The notes beneath the pieces are model-generated. The model did not search any database. It saw only the letters and a program-made list of their open reading frames with translations, and had not been told where the DNA came from. The translations under genes were made by a program, and so were the position numbers. A stretch of 15,184 nt of DNA from Isohypsibius dastychi. Taxonomy: Eukaryota; Tardigrada; Eutardigrada; Parachela; Isohypsibiidae. The stretch spans positions 1-15,184 of the forward strand of contig JAQIWT010000780.1 of the NCBI GenBank assembly GCA_034696485.1, read 5' to 3'. How positions within the stretch are numbered: the stretch's first letter is position 1; each line of letters opens with the position of its first letter. Below, one piece after another: positions 8,817 to 15,184 of this stretch.

Positions 8817-9157
8817 GTGTTCGTTGTTTGGATCTTTCTGACCCGGACCCAATCACAACTGAGAACCGAACGACGTAAAACTAAATATTCCCGGAAAACT
8901 TCAGAGTTTCCTCGCGAATCACTACGTAATTCGATAGTCCCCGCTCTGTTCACTGTGCACTTGTTTGTTGGTAACAATATCTTCAGGTTTACGACTTGGT
9001 TTATTTTCTTCGATATGTAAATAAACTGCGCAATCAAGCAGGTCGATCGCGCAATCTTCGAAACTTTTCAAAACTTTGTCGAAGCTTTTTTTTAAACTTT
9101 TTTCGAGACCCGCTAACCACTAGGCTTGAGAAATGCAATCGATGACGAAATAGATGA

Positions 9158-9273
9158 CCATTGGTGGACCGCTGTCGAGGTGAGGAGTGGTACCCGCTCA
9201 CTCGTGTTCAAACTACCATTGGTTGACCGCTGTCGAGGCGAGGAGTGGTACCCGCTCACTCGTGTTCAGAACT
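9158..9273. repeat. Two tandem copies of a 58-bp unit
   Basis: The unit starts CCATTGGTGGACCGCTGTCG at 9158 and again at 9216 with three or four changes. Both contain GAGGAGTGGTACCCGCTCAC and end GTGTTCA. The reason for the duplication is not visible. CCATTGG resembles a CCAAT element in inverted form, so a promoter role is possible. Confidence 0.85.
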
Positions 9274-9325
9274 TTCTCGAAACTTTTGTTGAATATCAGG
9301 GAGGCGGGGTTTCAATTTAATCCGC

Positions 9326-9378
9326 AATCGTGATTGGCTGGACACGCCTTCCGCCCACCCACTGGACCAATCACGAAT
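9326..9378. repeat. Inverted repeat carrying two opposed CCAAT-type boxes
   Basis: ATCGTGATTGGCTGG on the left pairs with CTGGACCAATCACGA on the right, giving one ATTGG and one CCAAT motif about 30 bp apart. Such a pair could bind NF-Y-type factors (family knowledge), or it may be the ends of another short element. A CCAAT motif also occurs at about 8670. Confidence 0.5.
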
Positions 9379-9569
9379 TTTTTTTTCGAAACTTACCACA
9401 AGTGCCCTAACCTCTAGGCCGCGCATTTGTCCCTTCCCCCCTTGGGAGGGGGGGGGGGGACAAAAACCTTACTTTGACGGCTGTGTTTGAGTGAGAATCA
9501 TCAACAAATCATTGGCTCCAGATTTTATGAATTACGCAGTATTTTTCCTACAATTAATAATATTCAGAA

Positions 9570-9980
9570 ATGTCCCACCTCACCGAACGCCAGAAATTAT
9601 TACGATCTCTTGATCAGAAGATCATCTCATGTATTGTTATGGATATAATTATGGATACAAGCAGCGATGAAGTACCGAGCAATTCTGATGCCGATCTTGG
9701 AAGCAGCAGTTCTACTGTAGCACAGGAGGTTCTTCGAACGACGAACTTGATTTTTTAGTTGAATAGGAAACGTATATCGAGGGGGTCACGTTATGTTTCT
9801 CGGTCAAATCATGTGTTGAAAAACGTCCATTTTCGAGAAACCATGCCCCAGCTTGAAGAAAAAGATTTTGGGAGGAAACACGCATGTCGAAAACGTCTTT
9901 TCCAAAGCTGCTAGCTCAAAATCGATGGGAATCCTATTCTCCAAAACCAATCGCGAAACCCAAAGGTAGTCAAGTCAAAA
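9570..9980 (+). pseudogene. Decayed N-terminal part of a PIF/Harbinger-type transposase
   Basis: One frame starts ATG SHLTERQKLLRSLDQKI and contains DIIMDTSSDE followed by a serine/aspartate-rich stretch. It meets TAG at 9756-9758, continues with RGSRYVSRSNHVLKN and MPQLEEKDFGRKH, meets a second TAG at 9912-9914, and goes on to KIDGNPILQNQSRNPK. The order (acidic start, LEEKDF segment, then NPI-x-QNQSRNP) resembles the N-terminal region of HARBI1/Harbinger-like transposases. The catalytic DDE part does not follow: after about 9980 no frame continues. Family assignment is from memory of the pattern. Two in-frame stops and the missing catalytic part make it a relic. Confidence 0.4.
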
Positions 9981-10188
9981 TGATTGGTATTTGGAGTTAA
10001 ATTACAATTTCTGTTCACTTTGCATGATTTAGGCAAAATCTTTAATGCAAACAATTTTTCTGCTTTGGGCTAATGTCGACCTACGTATAACTGATGGTTG
10101 CTCAGAGGGGCGTAGCGTAGCAAACCCCGAGTTGGGATTTTTGAGAATTCGGCTGGATTTACCGAAGGGTTTTAGAAAGCACTGAGTC
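9981..10188. other. Spacer between the transposase relic and element D
   Basis: No gene or clear motif seen. CAGAGGGGCGTAGCGTAGCA (about 10105) shares words with element D and may be a fragment of a related copy. Confidence 0.3.
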
Positions 10189-10431
10189 CCGAGGGTTTTC
10201 TTGATTTTTTTCTCTACAAAATGGCCGTCTCAGAGGGGTTTGGGGTCGAAAGTGGTTCCAGGGGTGGACTCCCGCCAAAAACATAGACGTATCAGGTGTA
10301 GCAAGTCTCCTTACTTGCTTGCTACGCACATTTTTTTGGCCGGGGGCAAGTGGAACCACCTTGGACCATAACCCCCCCCCCCCCTGGGGGACGGCCGTTT
10401 TGTGCAGAAAAAAACTAAGAAAACCCTCGCC
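10189..10431. mobile_element. Foldback element D, about 240 bp
   Basis: The left arm begins GAGGGTTTTCTTGATTTTTT (10191) and includes CAAAATGGCCGTC, GTGGTTCCA and CCGCCAAAAACAT. The right arm (to 10429) is the reverse complement: GGCCAAAAAAATGTGCGTAGC, GTGGTTCCA, ACAAAACGGCCGTCC, GAGGGTTTTCTTAG. A tract of C bases (about 10372-10384) lies in the right arm. It is non-coding, and the arms meet near 10310. Confidence 0.75.
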
Positions 10432-10634
10432 CTATCGATTGGATTGACTGACTTAACAGGCACAAAAGTGCAGTTCTTTTTGGCGGAGACGTTGACCAAG
10501 GAAGTTTTGGAATGTTGTCTGGAATATTGTCTCCGAAATTTACGATTGATGAAAAAGTCAAGGTCACTAGCCCAAAAATGTGCAACATTGCGTCAAGAAA
10601 TCGCGTCAATTTTGATCTTTCATCATCCCTACAG

Positions 10635-10742
10635 TGTTTAAACAAATTGTTTTTGAACAGATCCAAAAGTTGGCTGCATTTGATAAAATGTTGGATGAAA
10701 TTGGAATGAATACTGATTTTATAGAACAACGTACGTACGATT
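10635..10742 (+). CDS. Possible plus-strand terminal exon, family unknown
   Basis: After an acceptor-like CATCCCTACAG (or GTTTTTGAACAG 27 bp later) the frame reads FKQIVFEQIQKLAAFDKML, DEIGMNTDFIEQRTYD, then TGA at 10740-10742. AATAAA overlaps the stop and a second copy lies at about 10757. The short helical sequence is coding-like, but I do not recognise it. Upstream candidate exon sequence at 10493-10634 is open in two frames without a recognisable domain. It may be part of a small gene or an element tail. Confidence 0.25.
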
Positions 10743-11148
10743 GAATAAAATCTTAAATAAATCTAGGTTAGCCTTGATGGAATTACATGGCAACAGGGTA
10801 AACGTAACGGTCAACTCCTGCGACCAAAAAGTCTAACCTTCTAACGGAATATTTCTAAAATGTTACTAAAACATCAATTTGTTGCTATCCTCCGGTTGAC
10901 GAAAGTAGCACGAGTTGGTTGCAAAAAAAAATTCCCACCCGTGTCGAACTTGTCTAGTCTTGTGGCGCTCGTTATTCAGTGTTCGGTGTTTCAGATCAGT
11001 ATGAAGATGATGATGACGGGGAAACACGAAAAACTATAGAGATGTCACGAGCGATCAACTGACCGAGTTTAGCATACCAGCTTGTTGGAGCGAAGAAAAT
11101 TCAGCAGGAACTTGGTCGGCCAGGGGTTTTAGAAAGGTAACGCCAAAA
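10743..11148. other. Region downstream of the OS-9-like gene, no gene recognised
   Basis: I see no minus-strand AATAAA below the OS-9 stop. A short GATGATGATG run at about 11004 is the only simple repeat. Confidence 0.35.
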
Positions 11149-14100
11149 TTACTTTACCATTACGATCAGACGATCTTTCAGGTTCTGTTCCGTTTCGCTG
11201 AATGGCTCCAGCGACTTCCAGTCCGTCGGAGGTCTCTCGAGTTCTTCTGAATATAAAACGCATTGATAAGCAAGCAGTGACGAACATGCCAGAAGGAAAC
11301 ATCAGATAAAATCTGAGATGGTCGCAAAAAAGGGCAAACCGATCAAAACCTAAATCACAAAAAATTACTACTATGACGAATTCATTATCACATAAATCAT
11401 CCAACTATATTGATATTAATGTGAATACACGTATTACCCGTTATATAATGATCACCAGCACGAAAACAAATTATAACAAATGAAACATTATTAAAAACAG
11501 ATATAACATCTCTGTAAATGTGGTTCAGTAAGCATTTCCTGGGTTTGTGAAAGGTCACTCACCATTTTGGGCAGAATTTTTAACACTGTCAGAAGAGAAG
11601 GACTTCAGCGTATCCTTGAAGAATGAATGCAACTCCGCTTCTTCAAGCTGCGAAGCTACACTCTGTAGTTCTTGGTTGGTAGTCCGTAAAATCAACCGCA
11701 TTTCCGGCCAGAACGTGTCGTCCTAAAATACAAATACGCCCATTTTCCACCAGCCGAATTAGAGCACAATTCAGAAATGCAGAATTCAAATGCTAGATTT
11801 GGAAAAACTAGACAATTGGGAGTTTGAGAACAAGGAACCATTGAAAAGACCGGACAACACCGACAGAAAAACAAACTCCGATAAAACTACTCAAAAATTC
11901 AAAAATCATCTGAAGTCATCAAGAATCGAGTCATTAAATTATATCATCGATCAGCAACTTGGTGAAAGATGAAACAAAAAATGTGAACAGAAATTGTCTA
12001 CACAACCAGAAATTACTTCGTTCTCGAGTGACATCGAAGAATCTGATTCTGAAAACTTAACGTTTTCCATACATGACTGAAGTGCCATGTATCGAGTAGA
12101 CAAAGTCAAGGTCTGAAATCAAAGCGAACCCTCACAAACGATAAATAAATGATTTATCCGCAAAACCGAGAAAAACAGTTTAATTACCTGTAATTTCAGT
12201 TAATGTAATTAATTGTCATTTTCATCCAGAATGTATTCGACACAAAACAGAACAGTAAATTTTTCCACTTCCTAGAATTTTAGAAATATTTTCAGTTTCA
12301 CAGCACAACGGAAACGAAGACAACCAAAACACTTGAGAATCGAAGCCAAAATTCAATTCAGTTCTATTGTAATTTACAATTTACTTAGTTTAATATTATA
12401 TTATTTTAATTTATTGTTCTACTGTAGAAGATATTGTTTTCTCACAGTCAAAGATTCCACCGCGTTGCCGATATTATCCGCCGCGGCTCGGAAGACATCG
12501 CTCCTTTTCTGGCCAGGAGTTTTCAAATCATGCATGATATCCACCGTTCGAAGATACTTCTCAAGAAATGCTTCCTCTTTAGCTGTCACACCTTGTGACT
12601 GAATATCAGACAAAATATCGTTGCGGTGTTGAATCAAGGATTCCAACATGGCATCATCCATATGAGTCTGTTCGTTATTTTCTCGATCTTTTACAAACTG
12701 ATCCATTTCCGCAACGACCAATCTCGATTCTTCAATGCTTTGCTGAAGTCTGCTGACGGTTTCTGAAAATATGAATCGATCAAAACGGGAAAAAGCAATC
12801 CAGGTGAACCATCTGCTAAAAACGAAAACGGAAAGAAATTGGTAATTTATCATTAATCATTTATCTTTATTAATTCATTCTAATTCACTATATACAAGAG
12901 AAGTCGTTCTGATTAATCAGCCGCATTTGGAAATCGGACATCCATAAACGACTACGGTGTAGAACGAAATTGGTACCAAGATTAGAAACAGCAAGATCAG
13001 AAACGCTCGAAACTCATATTTTTCTAGAAGTCTCTGAAACGTTTAGATCCGTCAAAAAACTGGAATCAATAGAACTGAATGATGACGTATTGAAAGCTAA
13101 ATAGAATCTCTCCAGCCAAAAACCTGGAAAAGCAAATAAGTGCAGGACAACGTGAGCAAAATACAAACCGAAATCTACTGTCGATAAAAATTCTTGGTAA
13201 CTGAAGTCTAAAAGAAGTGAATAGAACGAAAATAACCAAAATTCGTAAACAGAAACAATTCGATGCGAAAACTCACGCCAAAATACAGATATCGAAATAA
13301 ACACTCTTTCGTGAACTTTTTCGGATAGCCAAAATGACCAGCCTCACTTTTCAGGGGAACAAAAGGTCCATGTTTATCAATTAAACTTAATCCTTTTGGA
13401 AACAATCACAAGAGTATCAACCAACATTTTACACGAAATGAGAAATATTATGATATCAGCATAAAGATGATATCTTTTTCCACTTGCCTGCATCTTCCGG
13501 TGAGCCCGGTTTCACGCTCTGATACTGATTATCCAGCTCGGAATCAGATGACTCCGAATCAGCATCGTATCCCGAATCCGTCCCAGATTCTTCACCAAGA
13601 AGATACTTCATGAGGTTCTCTCTCAACATCCCGTCAGAGGGCGCCTCTTCCTCCTCAGACGCGACTGGGAGTTTCGGCACACTTATCGGGTTACAAATAA
13701 TATTTCCAACCACCGGCTCTTCTTTCTTGAAATAACTGATCGAGCACAGACGCTTCGAATGGACGACCACTTCATAAACGCAAGATTCCGGCTCTTTGAC
13801 TGACTCGATGTAATCTGTGGCCCAGTTGCCATTATCACAATAAAACTAAATAACGAACAAAAACATAAAAACCAAAATATGGATTATATAGGAATACAAA
13901 ATAATCAGAATAAATCCGAAAACAAATTTTCGATCAAGAATATCTGTCTGAACCGGAAGTCCTTCTGTCAGAAAAACGAACAAGTAGTGCAGCGTGAAGA
14001 AGATTAATTCAACAAGCCAGGTTTTCATTAAAATTTTCATGGAAAACTGAAAGAAACTAACAATTAACATCAAACTTTTTTCTTATGAAAGAGAAGATAT

Positions 14101-15011
14101 TATTTTAGTTCTCACCTTAACAGTTGTCTGTCGCTTCTGACCATTCACATCACAGTCAGATCCATTAACAAAAACCTGACTATGATATCGATCTGTTTTC
14201 TGAAGAAGATCCTGTAAAGAAAAAATCTCAGAAAATCATAAGCTTTTTTGGGAAAAAACACTAGCGCTTGATTGGCAGTTACCTTGGCGGATACGTTCGA
14301 CCAGTCAAAAGAATGTGAATAAACTCCAAGACTAATCACTGGTTTGACAATCACGTTGCTTTCCAGATGGTACTGCTGGACATGCTTGTTGAAACAGAAC
14401 TCATAATGCCACCAACCGGATGTCACCTGAAAAGCAGGAGTGAGCGAAAATGTGTAAGCGGAACCATTCTTTCTAAAAAGCGATAGTTTCTTTCATCAAA
14501 ACAAAATACAGAGGATTAGTTGTTGTAGCGGAAAAAGCAAGAAAACACACAACCGGAAATGGAAAATATCCTTGCTTCTCACCAGCTGAACACATCCTCG
14601 GTTGCTCTCCACAGGTCTCAGCGCGGTTTCGATTCTTTCCGTGGTCAGATCTGCGAGTATATTTCGGTCATCCGACTTTTGCTGCACTTCCGGTATACTG
14701 CATCGAAATGGTTGGCCTTTTTTGTTGTGCATCACAACTGTGGCCAGCTCATCCGGCTGAGACTGCAACCACAGAACAGCTCAAATATCTTCGAAAACGC
14801 CTTCAAAAATGCAAGTTGATTTCGTGAATCGAACCTGAGCTTGTGAAACATCTCCTTCGATTTCCAGAACGGGAACACGTGTTCTTTCGATGACAACTTT
14901 ATACAATCCACTGTCTCCAAACGACCCTGGTCTGAATGCTCCATTAACAGAGTGAAGTCCACAACAGCACAGAAAAAGTGCAGCATAAATAAAATGTTCG
15001 AAATCCTTCAT
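11149..15011 (-). CDS. OS9: OS-9-like ER lectin with MRH domain, ER-associated degradation
   Basis: Luminal ER lectin that recognises trimmed N-glycans and passes misfolded glycoproteins to the HRD1/SEL1L ubiquitin ligase (family knowledge). Exons: 14835..15011, 14583..14762, 14283..14426, 14116..14211, 13488..13845, 12446..12762, 11563..11722, 11149..11246; about 509 residues, shorter than human OS-9. A hydrophobic signal peptide (FIYAALFLCCCGLHSVNG) comes first. The MRH domain is complete: six cysteines at about 116, 130, 187, 202, 221 and 233, the double Trp in SGWWHYEFC, QQYH, Arg about 194, and Glu/Tyr around EPESCVYE, which are the sugar-binding positions. An acidic stretch (SEEEEAPSD, SGYDADSESSDSELD) and a coiled-coil-like C-terminal half follow. 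A single MRH domain favours OS-9 over ERLEC1, which has two. Intron 5 uses a GC donor. An in-frame ATG at 15033-15035 would add eight residues before the signal peptide. Exons 7-8 have no strong family match and are joined by phase and splice sites. Confidence 0.88.
11723..12445 (-). other. Sixth intron of the OS-9-like gene
   Basis: Donor ACT|GTGAGA and acceptor GTATTTTAG, 723 bp, phase 0. AT-rich; nothing coding recognised. It contains the alternative stop and poly(A) signal noted at 12409-12421. Confidence 0.6.
12409..12421 (-). terminator. Possible alternative stop and poly(A) signal of the OS-9-like gene
   Basis: If the donor at 12445 is not used, the frame runs on for eight codons (VRKQYLLQ) to TAG at 12419-12421, and AATAAA follows within five bases (12409-12414). 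This could end a shorter isoform lacking the last 84 residues. The main 3' end at 11149 has no such signal nearby. Confidence 0.4.
12763..13487 (-). other. GC-AG intron of the OS-9-like gene
   Basis: The 725-bp intron starts CAG|GCAAGTG and ends TTCATATTTTCAG. The GC donor otherwise matches the consensus perfectly, as GC-AG introns usually do. Joining its borders completes Glu (G + AA) in phase. No gene was found inside; open frames there lack family resemblance. Confidence 0.8.
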
Positions 15012-15039
15012 GGCTGAAGCAGTCAAATATCCCATCCAT
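14944..15039 (-). other. Overlapping upstream ORF at the OS-9-like start
   Basis: An ATG at 15037-15039 lies four bases before the first in-frame OS-9 ATG, in a different frame, and encodes 31 residues to TAA at 14944-14946. Ribosomes starting there would bypass the OS-9 start, so it could lower translation. Whether the transcript includes it is unknown. Confidence 0.4.
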
Positions 15040-15107
15040 CCACGGAAAAGGAGCAAATGTAGAGAAAAACACGATGGAAGTCGATCAGCTCAGCATTCAG
15101 ATTCAGC

Positions 15108-15132
15108 AAGGTTCAAGGTTCAAGGTTCAAGG
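15108..15132. repeat. Short tandem repeat, AAGGTTC units
   Basis: Three full copies and a partial copy of a 7-bp unit, upstream of the OS-9-like gene in its presumed promoter or 5' untranslated region. Confidence 0.85.
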
Positions 15133-15184
15133 GGTTCGTCGCATATCACCCCACAGGGGGAGCCACTGCATCGAAGCTGGTAGG

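Larger units (their letters stand above)
8817..9569. other. Intergenic stretch, no gene recognised
   Basis: Apart from the repeats listed separately it has recurring TTCGAAACTT motifs (near 9058, 9273 and 9386) and a G-tract at about 9451-9460. Open frames are short and unlike any family I know. Confidence 0.4.

Noticed and set aside
9451-9460. G-quadruplex or switch element at the G-tracts
   Set aside because: They are single homopolymer runs, not spaced G-groups. Slippage is enough to explain them.
13014-13405. Minus-strand open frames as OS-9 exons
   Set aside because: Hydrophobic, low-complexity translations within the GC-AG intron. Skipping them keeps phase.
11149-15011. ERLEC1/XTP3-B instead of OS-9
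   Set aside because: ERLEC1 has two MRH domains; only one complete six-cysteine MRH domain is present.
1-15184. CRISPR array, operon, tRNA or rRNA genes
   Set aside because: None seen. Spliced metazoan genes and the absence of regular repeat-spacer spacing argue against a prokaryotic source.

Overview
This window is animal nuclear DNA. Three spliced protein genes lie head to tail on the minus strand. They have GT-AG introns (mostly 50-100 bp, a few of 0.3-1.6 kb), and many short hairpin-type mobile elements lie between and inside them. A PR/SET-plus-zinc-finger (PRDM) gene, a diverged CUL3 and an OS-9 lectin gene point to a fast-evolving invertebrate. I cannot name the phylum from sequence alone.

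Layout by coordinate, in minus-strand transcription order from right to left. 15039-11149: OS-9-like ER lectin, 8 coding exons, with signal peptide, complete MRH domain, one GC-AG intron and a possible alternative 3' end. 11148-8185: about 3 kb without a recognised host gene. It holds a decayed PIF/Harbinger-type transposase start, two hairpin elements, a 58-bp tandem duplication, a CCAAT-bearing inverted repeat and a possible plus-strand terminal exon. 8184-3583: CUL3, 13 coding exons, reconstructed end to end from a 16-codon first exon to a 25-nt last exon that encodes the conserved YVA tail. 3582-1982: degenerate plus-strand mobile-element sequence, including the C-terminal core of a Ulp1/SENP-like protease. 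1981-59: the 3' part of a PRDM-like gene, with the end of the PR/SET domain, an acidic linker and five C2H2-type fingers.

The most striking observation is that two neighbouring, otherwise well-preserved genes each carry one in-frame stop codon. CUL3 has TAG in a 69-nt exon that could be skipped without shifting frame. The PRDM-like gene has TAA inside a 39-nt GT...AG stretch that could be removed without shifting frame. The CUL3 stop lies upstream of the neddylation lysine, so it would make a truncated cullin. The intron just downstream of that exon is 1,612 bp, against 51-101 bp for the other CUL3 introns, and is packed with three inverted-repeat elements, one starting 28 bp past the splice donor. 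This arrangement may control splicing, or the stops may be recent damage or sequencing error. Transcript data would decide.

The three host genes do unrelated jobs as far as is known: ER quality control (OS-9), cytosolic ubiquitin ligation with BTB adaptors (CUL3) and transcription regulation (PRDM-like).
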